Assembly: GCA_025655575.1 (NCBI GenBank)
Contig: JAHXIP010000002.1
Span: 124,001 to 188,000, forward strand
Reading direction: 5' to 3'
Origin: Candidatus Thiodiazotropha sp. (ex Monitilora ramsayi)
GTDB taxonomy: Bacteria > Pseudomonadota > Gammaproteobacteria > Chromatiales > Chromatiaceae
DNA: 64,000 bases
The position numbers were made by a program, and so were the translations under genes. The notes beneath the pieces were generated by a model that worked only from the letters and a program-made list of their open reading frames with translations, did not search any database and was not told where the DNA came from. Below, piece by piece: positions 45,677 to 55,960 of this stretch (positions are counted from its first letter, which is position 1; every line of letters starts with the position of its first letter).

Positions 45677-48271
45677 TCATGCAGCGGTTACACTTCTACG
45701 CTTGCTAAAAACCAACCCATCGCCCGATGCATCCACCTGAATAATATCTCCAGATCCGAAGCGTCCCGAGAGAATCTCCTGTGCCAGCGGATTCTCCAGT
45801 TGCTGCCGAATCGCCCTTTTCAGTGGGCGTGCGCCATAGACCGGGTCGAACCCGGCCAGACCTAGACGATCCAAGGCAGCATCGGTAACTTCCAGTCCCA
45901 TCTCATGATCGGCCAGGCGCTGATGCAGATAACCGATCTGAATACTGGCAATGGCGCGGATCTGCTCACTTGCCAACGGGTGGAAGACAACAATCTCATC
46001 GAGACGATTGATAAACTCAGGGCGGAAATTCTGTCTGACCGTCTCCATGACGGCAGACTTCATCTCATCATACCGGTCCTCACCAGCCAGTTCCTGAACA
46101 ACCTGCGATCCCAGATTCGAGGTCATCACGATCACTGAATTGCGAAAATCCACGGTACGACCCTGCCCATCGGTCAGGCGGCCATCATCGAGTACCTGCA
46201 GCAGCACATTAAAAACATCCGGGTGGGCCTTCTCCACCTCATCGAGCAGGATAACGGAGTAGGGACGGCGACGAACCGCCTCGGTGAGATAACCACCCTC
46301 CTCGTAACCCACATAGCCTGGCGGCGCGCCAATCAGCCGGGCAACTGAGTGCTTCTCCATGAATTCAGACATATCGATACGAATCATCGCCTCTTCCGTG
46401 TCGAAGAGGAACTCAGCCAATGCCTTGCACAACTCCGTCTTGCCCACACCGGTTGGACCGAGAAAGAGGAATGAGCCATTGGGCTGGTTGGGATCTGACA
46501 ATCCTGCCCGAGAACGGCGTATGGCGTCGCTGACGGCACGCACACCTTCACTCTGGCCAACGACCCGTTGCGCCAGCGCTTCTTCCATACGCAGCAGCTT
46601 GTCACGTTCACCCTCGAGCATCTTGGAGACCGGTATGCCGGTCCATTTGGACACCACATCGGCGATCTCCTCCTCGGAGACTTTATTTCTCAGCAGCTTC
46701 ATCTCCTGCATCTCAGCCTGGGTCGCCATATCGAGCTGTCTCTCCAGCTCGGGAATACGTCCGTACTGCAATTCCGACATACGCCCCAGATCACCGGCCC
46801 GGTGGGCAGTCTCCAGCTCCAGACGCGCACGCTCCAGGGACTCTTTGATATGGGTCGTCCCCTGCAGTGCCGCCTTTTCCGATTTCCAGATCTCTTCCAA
46901 ATCTGAGAATTCCCGCTCCAGCCGTTTGATCTGCGACTCCAGATCGGAAAGGCGTTTCTTCGAGGCCTGGTCGGTCTCCTTGTTCATTGCCTCACGTTCA
47001 ATCTTCAGCTGAATCAGTCGGCGTTCCAGACGATCCATCTCTTCCGGCTTGGAATCGATCTCCATACGGATCTGAGAGGCCGCTTCATCCACCAGGTCGA
47101 TAGCCTTGTCCGGCAGCTGTCGGTCAGTAATATAGCGATGCGAGAGGGTTGCCGCAGCAACAATGGCCGGGTCGGTCACATCCACCCCGTGATGCACCTC
47201 GTAGCGCTCCTTCAATCCACGCAGAATGGCGATGGTATCCTCAACGCTGGGTTCATTTACCAATACCTTCTGGAAACGGCGTTCCAACGCAGCATCCTTC
47301 TCGAGATATTTACGATACTCATCCAAAGTTGTGGCGCCCACGCAATGGAGTTCACCACGCGCCAGGGCGGGTTTCAGCATATTGCCTGCATCCATGGATC
47401 CTTCCGCCTTACCGGCTCCGACCATGGTGTGTAGCTCGTCGATGAAGAGGATGATCTGCCCCTCCTGCTTGGAGAGGTCATTGAGTACCGCCTTGAGCCG
47501 TTCCTCAAACTCCCCACGGAATTTGGCGCCGGCTATCAGTGCTCCCATATCCAGCGATAGTAACCGCTTACTTTTCAGTCCCTCAGGCACTTCACCGTTG
47601 ATGATGCGCTGGGCGAGCCCCTCCACAATGGCAGTCTTTCCCACGCCGGGTTCGCCGATCAATACCGGATTATTCTTGGTACGGCGCTGCAATACCTGAA
47701 TCGTGCGGCGGATCTCGTCGTCACGCCCGATGACTGGGTCAAGCTTACCCCGCTCAGCGCGCTCGGTGAGGTCGATGGTATATTTCTCAAGGGCCTGGCG
47801 CTGGTCCTCCGCATTGGGGTCATCCACCTTCTGTCCACCGCGCAGTTTCTCGATACTCTGTTCGAGTGCCTGCTTGGATCCCCCGGATTTACGCAGCATT
47901 TCACCCAACTCTCCCTTGTCCTCAACGGCGGCGAGCACGAAGAGTTCGCTGGAGATGTACTGGTCCTTGCGCTGCTGGGCCAGTTTATCGGTCTGATTGA
48001 GCAGGCGTCCCAGATCGTTGGAGATATGCAGATCCCCCGCGGCGCCCTCCACGCTGGGCAGGCGATCCAGCGTCGCACTGATATCGGACCGTAATTGGTT
48101 CACGTTCACGTCAGACTGGGCCAGGAGATGACGCACACTGCCGCCCTCCTGATCCAGCAGGGCGCTCAACAGGTGTGCCGGCTCAATGAACTGATGATCA
48201 CGTCCCACCGCCAGACTCTGGGCATCAGCCAGTGCCATCTGGAACTTACTGGTCAATTTATCCATACGCAT
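45677..48271 (-). CDS. clpB: ATP-dependent disaggregase ClpB
   Basis: 864 residues from [11 protein letters not shown]. It contains an N-terminal Clp repeat domain, first AAA domain with GEPGVGKTA, a middle coiled-coil domain (about 405-525) that marks ClpB rather than ClpA/ClpC, a second AAA domain with GPTGVGKTE, and the C-terminal D2-small domain. Working with DnaK it rescues aggregated proteins. The frame is open 20 codons further upstream, but E. coli ClpB begins MRLDRLTNKF. A near-consensus heat-shock promoter sits just upstream of the start. Confidence 0.97.
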   Translation of the reverse strand: MRMDKLTSKFQMALADAQSLAVGRDHQFIEPAHLLSALLDQEGGSVRHLLAQSDVNVNQLRSDISATLDRLPSVEGAAGDLHISNDLGRLLNQTDKLAQQRKDQYISSELFVLAAVEDKGELGEMLRKSGGSKQALEQSIEKLRGGQKVDDPNAEDQRQALEKYTIDLTERAERGKLDPVIGRDDEIRRTIQVLQRRTKNNPVLIGEPGVGKTAIVEGLAQRIINGEVPEGLKSKRLLSLDMGALIAGAKFRGEFEERLKAVLNDLSKQEGQIILFIDELHTMVGAGKAEGSMDAGNMLKPALARGELHCVGATTLDEYRKYLEKDAALERRFQKVLVNEPSVEDTIAILRGLKERYEVHHGVDVTDPAIVAAATLSHRYITDRQLPDKAIDLVDEAASQIRMEIDSKPEEMDRLERRLIQLKIEREAMNKETDQASKKRLSDLESQIKRLEREFSDLEEIWKSEKAALQGTTHIKESLERARLELETAHRAGDLGRMSELQYGRIPELERQLDMATQAEMQEMKLLRNKVSEEEIADVVSKWTGIPVSKMLEGERDKLLRMEEALAQRVVGQSEGVRAVSDAIRRSRAGLSDPNQPNGSFLFLGPTGVGKTELCKALAEFLFDTEEAMIRIDMSEFMEKHSVARLIGAPPGYVGYEEGGYLTEAVRRRPYSVILLDEVEKAHPDVFNVLLQVLDDGRLTDGQGRTVDFRNSVIVMTSNLGSQVVQELAGEDRYDEMKSAVMETVRQNFRPEFINRLDEIVVFHPLASEQIRAIASIQIGYLHQRLADHEMGLEVTDAALDRLGLAGFDPVYGARPLKRAIRQQLENPLAQEILSGRFGSGDIIQVDASGDGLVFSKRRSVTAA

Positions 48272-48303
48272 GGGTAGACTCCGAAACTCTTTGAATACCC
48301 CAC

Positions 48304-48332
48304 AAATGGGGGATAAATCACGTCTTTTCAAG
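48304..48332 (-). promoter_or_regulatory. Sigma-32 (heat-shock) promoter of clpB
   Basis: Read on the minus strand, CTTGAAA (48332-48326) is followed after 14 nt by CCCCATTT (48311-48304). This matches the sigma-32 consensus in both boxes and spacing. It is about 33 bp upstream of the clpB start codon. Confidence 0.85.
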
Positions 48333-48436
48333 CAGTTTGGCAGAAAACTTTAAATCTTTTCCGTCCCTGGCCGACAGACTATTCACCATAAATATTGTTC
48401 TGCCTGAAATTCCGGGAGAGATAGGCCTGCAAATAT

Positions 48437-51079
48437 ATGAAAGTCAATCTGACCACAGATGACAATCCGTTGGCATTTATTGGAGTCTTTTTACTCCTGA
48501 TTGCGCTGCTGCTGACCATGATTACGGTGCAGCGGATTGAGAGCTTTCGCGCCTATCATTCAACCCTGGCCAATAATACCGTTGATATCGTTGCCCATGA
48601 AATCCTCCAATTGATGGACGAAAAGCGTCGTTTATTAACGCTTTTTTCCAGTTATGAGGCGGAACATCTGGAACAACTGACCGTCTCACCGACAAACCCT
48701 GTCCTGGTTTGGGACCTGGAAGATAAAATCTTCAACTACTTCCCGGACTCCCTGGCGTTCACGCTTGCCAATCCCATTGGTGAGTTATTAATCAACGACG
48801 ATAGTGAACTGATTGAACAACGAAGCCGACACGACATCTTCGATTTTGCCGCCGGGTTGGATCATCTGCCGCAGATACACTCCAATCCCGAGCAGTATTT
48901 CTACGATATTATGGTGAGAACCGAGCGGCCGTCTGAGCATGTCCTGTTCGTTGCATTTGAGACGGGAAGCATTGTCGAACGCCTGAGAAATTCCAGGCAG
49001 CCGAGTCATCAGCTTCTCCTAATCAATACCGAGCAGGAAAATCTGATCGAGATCACTGAAAATGGTAGTCGCCAGGAAATTGGTGATGCCATGCCGATTG
49101 TGCTTACGCCGGAGATGCAGGGGCGAATTCTGGCCGACAGCCGTATTCCCAATACACATTGGCGGCTCGTAGACATTGCCGATGCAGATTTAATAGGAGA
49201 CTACAGTACCGATATCGCCAAACAGGCAATTTCTGTCTTTATCGTGTTCCTCATATCCAGTGTCATCATGACTTGGCTGACTTTCAGAAATAAACACCGA
49301 CGTAAAATTGCAGAAGCCGAGCTGCTGGCAGCCAAGGGTCGTCTGGAATATGAGATTGAAGAGCGGACCCAGGAGTTGAGAGAGAGTAAAGATCTGGCTG
49401 AGATCACACTCTCTTCAATCAGCGATGGTGTGATCACGACCAATATCATGGGTGTGATCACCGCTTTGAACAAGACTGCCGAAAAGCTGACAGGGTGGCA
49501 CTTATCACATATCGAAGGCTGTACACTCAAAGACATTCTGCAGCTGACTGAGATCTCAACCGACGTTGAAAAAGAGTTGCCGACAAACCGTTGCCTGAGT
49601 TCGGATGAAATCCAGGATCTGAATAGAGACCCCCTGCAGCTTCGCTGTGCCGATGGAAATAACCGCGTGGTTCAGCTCTCAATCTCTGAAATCACTGGCC
49701 ACGATAACCGGGTGGAAGGCAACGTCCTTGTGGTACGCGACATCACAGATGCCCACCACCTCACACATCGCATATCCTGGCAGGCAACACATGATGCCCT
49801 GACGGGGCTGATTAACCGGCTTGAGTTTGAAAACCGTCTCAAGGACGCCCTGGAAAGAAGCCGTTCTGACCTGGCAGATCATGTCCTGATGTATCTCGAC
49901 CTGGACCAGTTCAAGGTAGTTAACGACACCTGCGGCCATATCGCCGGTGATGAATTACTCAAGCAGATTTCACTGCTGCTGACACAAACGGCACGCCGGA
50001 ATGACACGGTGGCTCGCCTGGGAGGAGATGAATTCGCCATACTCCTCGAGTACTGCCCCACAGCGCGCGCACTCTCTCTAGCCGAGGATGTGCGCAATGC
50101 AATTCGGGACTTTCGCTTTACCTGGGATGACAAACCCTTCGCCCTCGGCGTGAGTATTGGCGTTGTCTCTTTCAATGCCAGCTTCAACGGTTTGACTCAA
50201 ATACTCAGCGCTGCAGACAGCGCCTGCTATGCCGCCAAAGACGGTGGACGCAACCGGGTGCATCTCTATGCAGAAGACGACAAGGCAATCGAACAGCGCT
50301 TCGGTGAGATGCAGTGGGTATCACGGATTCGTCAAGCACTGGACGCTGAGGAATTCACCCTCTATGGCCAACGCATCATCCCCCTCAATAATCATCTGGT
50401 GGAGAACGACCACATAGAAATTCTGCTCAGACTAAAAGGCGGTGATGGAGAGCTGATCATGCCGGGCGCCTTCATACCTGCCGCAGAACGCTACGGCATG
50501 ATGATCGATATTGACCGCATGGTAATCCAAAGCACCCTGGCCTGGCTGCAGGAGAGTCAATACACCGGTCTGGTCTCCATCAATCTCTCCGCACAGTCGA
50601 TGACAGATCCCAACTTTCTCGACGAAGTCTTCTCCATGCTCTGCAATACCCTGACGCATCCAGGTCAGCTACTGTTCGAAGTGACCGAGACAGCCGCCAT
50701 CACCCACCTGCAAAAGGCACAGACGTTTATCGAAAGGATTCGGGAACTGGGGTGCCGCTTCGCCCTTGATGATTTCGGTAGCGGCATGTCATCTTTCGGC
50801 TACCTCAAGCACCTACCCGTGGATCATTTGAAGATCGATGGCAGCTTTATCGAGGATATCGTCGAAGACCCGATTAACTACGCGATGGTCAAAGCGATAC
50901 AGGATGTCGCCACCACCATGCAGATCAAGACAGTGGCGGAGTATGTGACGAACGATCAGATTTTAGATCATCTTAAAATGATCGGTATCGATTACGGCCA
51001 GGGCCATGGCATAGAACATCCCAGACCCCTGTCCACCATTCACTCTCACCTGCCACGTAAAGCCGTGGGTGGCCACTAA
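48437..51079 (+). CDS. Membrane GGDEF/EAL protein with PAS and periplasmic sensor domain
   Basis: 880 residues. One helix at about 13-33 and another near 267-287 enclose a periplasmic region of some 230 residues with no recognised ligand motif. A short coiled coil and a PAS domain (about 325-440) follow. The GGDEF domain has an intact active site (RLGGDEFAIL, near 529) and a preceding inhibitory RxxD site (RRND). The EAL domain keeps KIDGSFIE and DDFGSGMSS, but the name-giving motif reads EIL. The protein probably turns over cyclic di-GMP; which activity dominates cannot be told from sequence. Confidence 0.88.
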   Translation: MKVNLTTDDNPLAFIGVFLLLIALLLTMITVQRIESFRAYHSTLANNTVDIVAHEILQLMDEKRRLLTLFSSYEAEHLEQLTVSPTNPVLVWDLEDKIFNYFPDSLAFTLANPIGELLINDDSELIEQRSRHDIFDFAAGLDHLPQIHSNPEQYFYDIMVRTERPSEHVLFVAFETGSIVERLRNSRQPSHQLLLINTEQENLIEITENGSRQEIGDAMPIVLTPEMQGRILADSRIPNTHWRLVDIADADLIGDYSTDIAKQAISVFIVFLISSVIMTWLTFRNKHRRKIAEAELLAAKGRLEYEIEERTQELRESKDLAEITLSSISDGVITTNIMGVITALNKTAEKLTGWHLSHIEGCTLKDILQLTEISTDVEKELPTNRCLSSDEIQDLNRDPLQLRCADGNNRVVQLSISEITGHDNRVEGNVLVVRDITDAHHLTHRISWQATHDALTGLINRLEFENRLKDALERSRSDLADHVLMYLDLDQFKVVNDTCGHIAGDELLKQISLLLTQTARRNDTVARLGGDEFAILLEYCPTARALSLAEDVRNAIRDFRFTWDDKPFALGVSIGVVSFNASFNGLTQILSAADSACYAAKDGGRNRVHLYAEDDKAIEQRFGEMQWVSRIRQALDAEEFTLYGQRIIPLNNHLVENDHIEILLRLKGGDGELIMPGAFIPAAERYGMMIDIDRMVIQSTLAWLQESQYTGLVSINLSAQSMTDPNFLDEVFSMLCNTLTHPGQLLFEVTETAAITHLQKAQTFIERIRELGCRFALDDFGSGMSSFGYLKHLPVDHLKIDGSFIEDIVEDPINYAMVKAIQDVATTMQIKTVAEYVTNDQILDHLKMIGIDYGQGHGIEHPRPLSTIHSHLPRKAVGGH

Positions 51080-51085
51080 TATCTA

Positions 51086-51586
51086 CTAGGCAGAGTGATC
51101 TGCCTCCATCTTTGCCACTTTCTCCATTACCATTGCTTCCAGTGCCTGCTTGAATGCAGCCACCCTGTCGCGTAATTCAGGCTGGGCGGTAGCAAGAATC
51201 TGTGCAGCCAGAATACCGGCGTTCCGTGCACCATTGATAGCCACCGTGGCGACCGGCACACCGGGGGGCATCTGCACGATGGAGAGGAGTGAGTCCTCGC
51301 CGCTCAGTGTGGAGGTCTTTACCGGCACCCCGATAACCGGTAGCGGTGAGATCGCCGCCACCATCCCCGGAAGATGAGCCGCACCGCCGGCACCGGCAAT
51401 AATCACCTGCAATCCCCTCTCGACTGCATGCTCTGCATAGTCATAGAGCCTGGCAGGCGTACGATGGGCTGACACGATGGTCATCTCGTAAGAGACCTCA
51501 AGCTCCCCCAGTACTTTGGCTGCCTCTTGCATCACCGGCAGATCAGAATCGCTGCCCATGATAATGCCTACCAACGGATGACTCAT
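51086..51586 (-). CDS. purE: 5-(carboxyamino)imidazole ribonucleotide mutase
   Basis: 166 residues, class I PurE. '[12 protein letters not shown]' near the N-terminus, '[13 protein letters not shown]' and '[11 protein letters not shown]' form the active site. It converts N5-CAIR to CAIR in purine synthesis. It is coupled to purK, whose stop overlaps the purE start. Confidence 0.96.
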   Translation of the reverse strand: MSHPLVGIIMGSDSDLPVMQEAAKVLGELEVSYEMTIVSAHRTPARLYDYAEHAVERGLQVIIAGAGGAAHLPGMVAAISPLPVIGVPVKTSTLSGEDSLLSIVQMPPGVPVATVAINGARNAGILAAQILATAQPELRDRVAAFKQALEAMVMEKVAKMEADHSA

Positions 51587-52740
51587 GGATGTTGCTCCCC
51601 CGTTATTTGAATCAAGTCGCGAACACGTTCGGCCTTATGCCGGGCCTCGCTGATATCTTTATCGAGCACGGTGACGTGCCCCATCTTACGAAACGGCTTG
51701 GCCTCTGCTTTACCATAGATATGCAGACAGACTCCCGGGATCTCCAGCGCTGCGGCCATCCCGTTAATGACCGGCCTGCCGTTGGCGTCTGCCTCACCCA
51801 GCAAATTGATCATTGCCGCCGGGGTGAGCAGATCCGTCGCTCCCAGCGGCAAACCCAATATGGCGCGCAGGTGCTGCTCGAATTGATCGGTCATGCAGGC
51901 CTCTATCGTGTGATGCCCGGAATTGTGGGTACGGGGAGCTATCTCATTGACCAACAACTGATCATCCTCTGTGAGAAACAACTCGACGCCAAATACGCCT
52001 ACACCATCCAGTGCTTCGATGGTACGTACTGCCAACGCCTCGGCAGCACTGGCAATATTTTTTGGCACTGCAGCGGGACAGAGCAACAGATCAAGCACAT
52101 TCTCACCGGCGCGAAAGCACATCTCCACGGTTGGGTAGGCACGACAGTCCCCCATGCTATTTCGCGCCACCATCACTGCCAGCTCTTTTTTCGCTTCGAC
52201 AAAACGCTCAACCAGGGAAGGTACCGGTAAGTGATGTTGGAAATCAGTTGCAGTCTGCATCACTGAAACACCGCGACCGTCATAGCCGCCCCGACGGGCC
52301 TTCTGCACCAGCGGGTAGCCAAAACCGGCAAAGGCGTCAGCGTCTGCCGACGGCATCTCCTCAAAATCAGCAGTCGGAATATCCGCATCCCTTAGAAATC
52401 TTTTCTGGGTCAGCTTGTCCTGCAGGGTAGCCAGTAAGGCAGGGGCCGGGTAGATATTGTGACCCTCACGTTCCAATTGAAGTAGGGTTTCCGTGTCGAT
52501 ATCTTCCAGTTCGAAAGTCACTACATCACAGGTTTCAGCCAGCTCACGCAGTTTAGCTGGGTCGTGATAACCGCCGATGATCTGGTGACCGGCCACTTGT
52601 CCGGCAGGCGACATCGGATAGGGATCGAGTACCACGCAGGTGCAACCGATACGCTTGGCGGCCTTGACCATCATGCGGCCAAGCTGTCCACCACCGATCA
52701 GGCCAATGCGGGCAACGGGATAGGGATACGCGTCCTTCAT
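51583..52740 (-). CDS. purK: 5-(carboxyamino)imidazole ribonucleotide synthase
   Basis: 385 residues, an ATP-grasp enzyme. '[20 protein letters not shown]' starts the pre-ATP-grasp fold, and '[27 protein letters not shown]' carries the metal-binding residues. It makes N5-CAIR from AIR, bicarbonate and ATP, feeding PurE. First gene of the purK-purE pair; the gap upstream contains a degenerate repeat element. Confidence 0.96.
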   Translation of the reverse strand: MKDAYPYPVARIGLIGGGQLGRMMVKAAKRIGCTCVVLDPYPMSPAGQVAGHQIIGGYHDPAKLRELAETCDVVTFELEDIDTETLLQLEREGHNIYPAPALLATLQDKLTQKRFLRDADIPTADFEEMPSADADAFAGFGYPLVQKARRGGYDGRGVSVMQTATDFQHHLPVPSLVERFVEAKKELAVMVARNSMGDCRAYPTVEMCFRAGENVLDLLLCPAAVPKNIASAAEALAVRTIEALDGVGVFGVELFLTEDDQLLVNEIAPRTHNSGHHTIEACMTDQFEQHLRAILGLPLGATDLLTPAAMINLLGEADANGRPVINGMAAALEIPGVCLHIYGKAEAKPFRKMGHVTVLDKDISEARHKAERVRDLIQITGEQHP

Positions 52741-52795
52741 CTGTAGATTATTCAGGTTGGTTCAATTCAGAGGATTGCAGAGTATAAAGGAGCGC

Positions 52796-52893
52796 CGTGC
52801 AGCCGGTCTACATCAGTGACTGATAACCGCTGGGTGAAAAGTGGTCTGGTCCTTCGGGTTGGGCCGAAAGGGGCACCACTTGACACTATTCAC
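52796..52893. repeat. Degenerate relative of the 265-bp repeat element
   Basis: About 95 bp that aligns, with many substitutions and small gaps, to the interior of the 265-bp elements: CGGTCTACATCAGTGACTGA, 'CGCTGGGTG', 'GGGTTGGGCC' and 'GCACCACTTGACACTATT' correspond in order to the CGGCTACATGAGCGAATGA, 'CGCTGGGTG', 'GGGTTGAGCC' and 'GCGCCACT' blocks. The right end overlaps the stop codon of the Crp/Fnr gene. Confidence 0.5.
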
Positions 52894-53578
52894 CGGTATC
52901 CAACGGATCCGCTATGGCACGCAGACCTTCGGGGTTTAGGATCTCCACCCGGTGGCCATCCACCCGGATCAATCCCCGCTCGGAAAAATCGTGCAGCGTA
53001 CGGGATAGGGTCTCCGGTGTCACTGACAGTCTTGAGGCAATCACACCCTTCGGCGCCTGCAGCTCGATATAACCGTCGACGGGTTTCATGGCGTTCCATC
53101 GCTTCAAGAGAAAACTGGCCAGGCGAAACGCCGCATTCTGCAGACTCAGCACTTCGATCTCACTAATCAGGTGTTTGAGCCGCTGACTCATATCACCCAT
53201 TAGCCTGAAACAGGTTTCGTTGGAATTGCGTAGCACTTCGAGATAGGACGCACTGTCGAAACTCAGGAGCCGCGTCGAACCGATAGCTGTGGCATTCACC
53301 GGATAGGCCGGTTGTTCACCAAACATCAGCGCCTCGGCAAACGTCTCTCCGGCAGGGATGATCTCAATCACTTTTTCGTGCCCCTGCAGGGAGAGCCTGG
53401 ACAGCTTGATTTGGCCCTCCAACACAAGAAAAAAGCGAGTAGCAGGATCGCCAGCCTGAAAAAAAAGCTGGCCGTCTCGCAGCTTGACTTCATGCGCCAT
53501 ACTCTCGGCAATAGCGAGCTGACGATCATCCAGATGGGAAAACAGGACACAACTTCTCAGTTCAAATTGCACGAGCAC
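52886..53578 (-). CDS. Crp/Fnr-family regulator, Dnr-like
   Basis: 230 residues: an N-terminal cyclic-nucleotide-binding-type beta-roll (about 10-125), a dimer helix, and a winged helix-turn-helix with the recognition helix in 'SRLSVTPETLSRTLHDF'. It lacks the N-terminal cysteine cluster of Fnr, and lacks the cAMP pocket Arg-Ser pattern of Crp. The sequence layout resembles Dnr/NnrR regulators of nitrogen oxide respiration, but the ligand is inferred. It is the last gene of a minus-strand run after ilvD and the broken lipoprotein gene. Confidence 0.82.
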   Translation of the reverse strand: MLVQFELRSCVLFSHLDDRQLAIAESMAHEVKLRDGQLFFQAGDPATRFFLVLEGQIKLSRLSLQGHEKVIEIIPAGETFAEALMFGEQPAYPVNATAIGSTRLLSFDSASYLEVLRNSNETCFRLMGDMSQRLKHLISEIEVLSLQNAAFRLASFLLKRWNAMKPVDGYIELQAPKGVIASRLSVTPETLSRTLHDFSERGLIRVDGHRVEILNPEGLRAIADPLDTGE

Positions 53579-53598
53579 ATCCGTTCATAGCTTCAACA

Positions 53599-54013
53599 CT
53601 ATTTAAATTTCTTCCAAATTCGATAATAGACGAAACCACGATTCCGATCCGTTACCAGCCAACGGCCGTTTTCAAAGTCAAACCTTGGGTCGATCGCTTC
53701 CTGACTGAGCAGGCCACTAAAGCCACTCTGCAACCCCTTATCCCCAGTTACCGCACCAAACCAAGCCAAAGGTTCATCGCAATCCCGATAACGGTAGGCA
53801 TCCAGATTCCTCGGCGCTATCTCTGCTTGCCTAGGTTGAAGCATCAGCCAGGCATCCAAACCTCGGACCCTGGTCCCGCCCTCCGCAAGAATCTCCACTT
53901 CAGTGGGCTCGCTCAAAAAGCCATCTTCGTAAACCAACCAGGGATCGGCGGCAGTCGGATCAGCCACCACAGCCGGTCAGTAAAAGCAGTCCCCAGAGCC
54001 TGACTGAAGACAA
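53599..54013 (-). pseudogene. Lipoprotein gene interrupted by a one-base frameshift
   Basis: Reading from a TTG at 54013, nine bases after the ilvD stop, the first 15 codons give MSSVRLWGLLLLTGC, a textbook lipoprotein signal with lipobox LLTGC. Two codons later this frame ends in TGA. The remaining 120 residues, beginning VADPTAADPW, are open in the next frame down to 53599 and look like a real protein ('WLVTDRNRGFVYYRIWKKF' at the end). Removing one G from TGTGGTGG would join the two. So the gene is either a recent pseudogene, a sequencing error, or initiates internally at GTG 53970 without a signal. The mature domain is of unknown function. Confidence 0.7.
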
Positions 54014-54021
54014 GATCCAGC

Positions 54022-55875
54022 CTATTTTTCCAGCTGACCGAGATCCCTGACGGCACCCCGCGCCGCTGACGTCGTCAGGGCCGCATAGGCACGCAAGGCT
54101 TGAGAAACCGCCCGCTGCCGCTCAACCGGCTGCCAGGCAGTCGCACCGCGCTCCGCCATCGCCTGCCGACGCTTCTGCAACGTATCTTCCGACAAGACTG
54201 CCCGGATGGTACGGCCCGGGATGTCGATCTCGATAGCGTCACCCTCCTCCACCAAACCGATATTACCTCCCTCGGCAGCTTCCGGGGAGCAGTGACCGAT
54301 GGAGAGACCCGAGGTTCCGCCGGAGAAGCGGCCATCTGTGATCAAGGCACAGGATTTCCCCAATCCCTTCGACTTGAGGTAGCTGGTGGGATAGAGCATC
54401 TCCTGCATACCCGGCCCTCCTTTGGGACCTTCATAGCGGATGATGACCACATCACCCGCCTGGATGCGATCATCCAAGATAGCTTCCACGGCCGCATCCT
54501 GACTCTCGAAGATACGTGCCGGACCGGTGAAGCTCAAAATAGATTCATCCACGCCAGCTGTCTTGACGATACAACCCTGCTCAGCCAGATTGCCGTAAAG
54601 CACGGCCAACCCGCCATCTTTGGAATAGGCGTGTTCCAGATCACGGATACAACCCTCCGCCCGATCCAGATCCAGGTCGGGCCAGCGGACATCCTGGCTG
54701 AAAGCCACCTGCGTGGGAACACCGCCGGGAGCGGCAAGATAGCGGGCGATAGTCGCCTCCTCAGAACTGACGATAACATCCCACAGATCGAGTGCTTCAC
54801 CCAGGGTCGCTGAGTGCACGGTGGGTATCTTCCGATGGATCAACTCGGCACGGTCGAGTTCACCCAGAATACCCATCACACCTCCCGCCCGGTGAACATC
54901 CTCCATGTGATACTGCTGAGTCGCCGGCGCCACTTTGCAAAGATTGGGTACCTTGCGGCTGAGACGGTCGATATCCGCCATGGAGAAATCAACCTCAGCC
55001 TCATGGGCAGCCGCCAAAAGATGCAGCACAGTGTTGGTGGAGCCGCCCATGGCGATATCCAGACTCATGGCATTTTCAAAGGCATCAAAATTGGCAATAT
55101 TGCGCGGCAATGCAGTGGGATCATCCTTTTCATACCATCGTCTTGCCAACTCCACGACTTGACGGCCAGCCTCGAGGAACAGAGCTTCACGATCAGCATG
55201 GGTAGCCAGCAGAGAGCCGTTACCGGGTAGGGATAAGCCCAGCGCCTCGGTCAGGCAGTTCATGGAGTTGGCGGTAAACATACCCGAACAGGAACCACAG
55301 GTCGGACAGGCGGAGCGTTCGATCTGCTCCACATCTTCATCACTCTCTTCCGGGTCCGCAGCTGAGACCATCGCATCCACCAGATCCAGCTTGAGATCAC
55401 CCTTGCCGGCAAGCCTCACTTTACCTGCCTCCATCGGGCCACCGGAGACAAAGATGGTGGGAATATTCAACCGCAGGGCGGCCATCAGCATGCCGGGGGT
55501 TATTTTGTCGCAGTTGGAGATGCAGATCAGCGCGTCGGCGCAATGGGCATTGACCATGTACTCGACGGAATCAGCAATGATATCCCGCGATGGCAGGGAG
55601 TAGAGCATACCGCCGTGGCCCATGGCGATGCCATCATCCACTGCAATGGTATTGAATTCCTTTGCTACACCGCCGGCTGCTTCAATCTCCCGGGCAACCA
55701 ACTGCCCCAGATCCTTGAGATGAACATGACCGGGGACAAATTGGGTAAAGGAATTGGCCACCGCAATGATCGGTTTGTCGAAATCGTCATCTTTCATTCC
55801 AGTTGCGCGCCAAAGGGCACGGGCACCAGCCATGTTGCGTCCGTGAGTGGTCGTACGGGAGCGGTATTGCGGCAT
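54022..55875 (-). CDS. ilvD: Dihydroxy-acid dehydratase
   Basis: 617 residues from [12 protein letters not shown], matching the E. coli N-terminus; GGAG lies 8 nt before this ATG. An in-frame ATG 36 bases upstream is possible but less likely. Cluster-binding cysteines are visible in [11 protein letters not shown] and [11 protein letters not shown], and the catalytic C-terminal stretch '[15 protein letters not shown]' is intact. It dehydrates dihydroxy acids to 2-keto acids in branched-chain amino acid synthesis. Confidence 0.96.
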   Translation of the reverse strand: MPQYRSRTTTHGRNMAGARALWRATGMKDDDFDKPIIAVANSFTQFVPGHVHLKDLGQLVAREIEAAGGVAKEFNTIAVDDGIAMGHGGMLYSLPSRDIIADSVEYMVNAHCADALICISNCDKITPGMLMAALRLNIPTIFVSGGPMEAGKVRLAGKGDLKLDLVDAMVSAADPEESDEDVEQIERSACPTCGSCSGMFTANSMNCLTEALGLSLPGNGSLLATHADREALFLEAGRQVVELARRWYEKDDPTALPRNIANFDAFENAMSLDIAMGGSTNTVLHLLAAAHEAEVDFSMADIDRLSRKVPNLCKVAPATQQYHMEDVHRAGGVMGILGELDRAELIHRKIPTVHSATLGEALDLWDVIVSSEEATIARYLAAPGGVPTQVAFSQDVRWPDLDLDRAEGCIRDLEHAYSKDGGLAVLYGNLAEQGCIVKTAGVDESILSFTGPARIFESQDAAVEAILDDRIQAGDVVIIRYEGPKGGPGMQEMLYPTSYLKSKGLGKSCALITDGRFSGGTSGLSIGHCSPEAAEGGNIGLVEEGDAIEIDIPGRTIRAVLSEDTLQKRRQAMAERGATAWQPVERQRAVSQALRAYAALTTSAARGAVRDLGQLEK

Positions 55876-55960
55876 CTGTAACTCCGAAAAGCTGTCTGTT
55901 GATTGACCCATTATGCACGTAGGGCTTCAAAGTCTACAAACCCTGAAATCGGTCTGGAAT

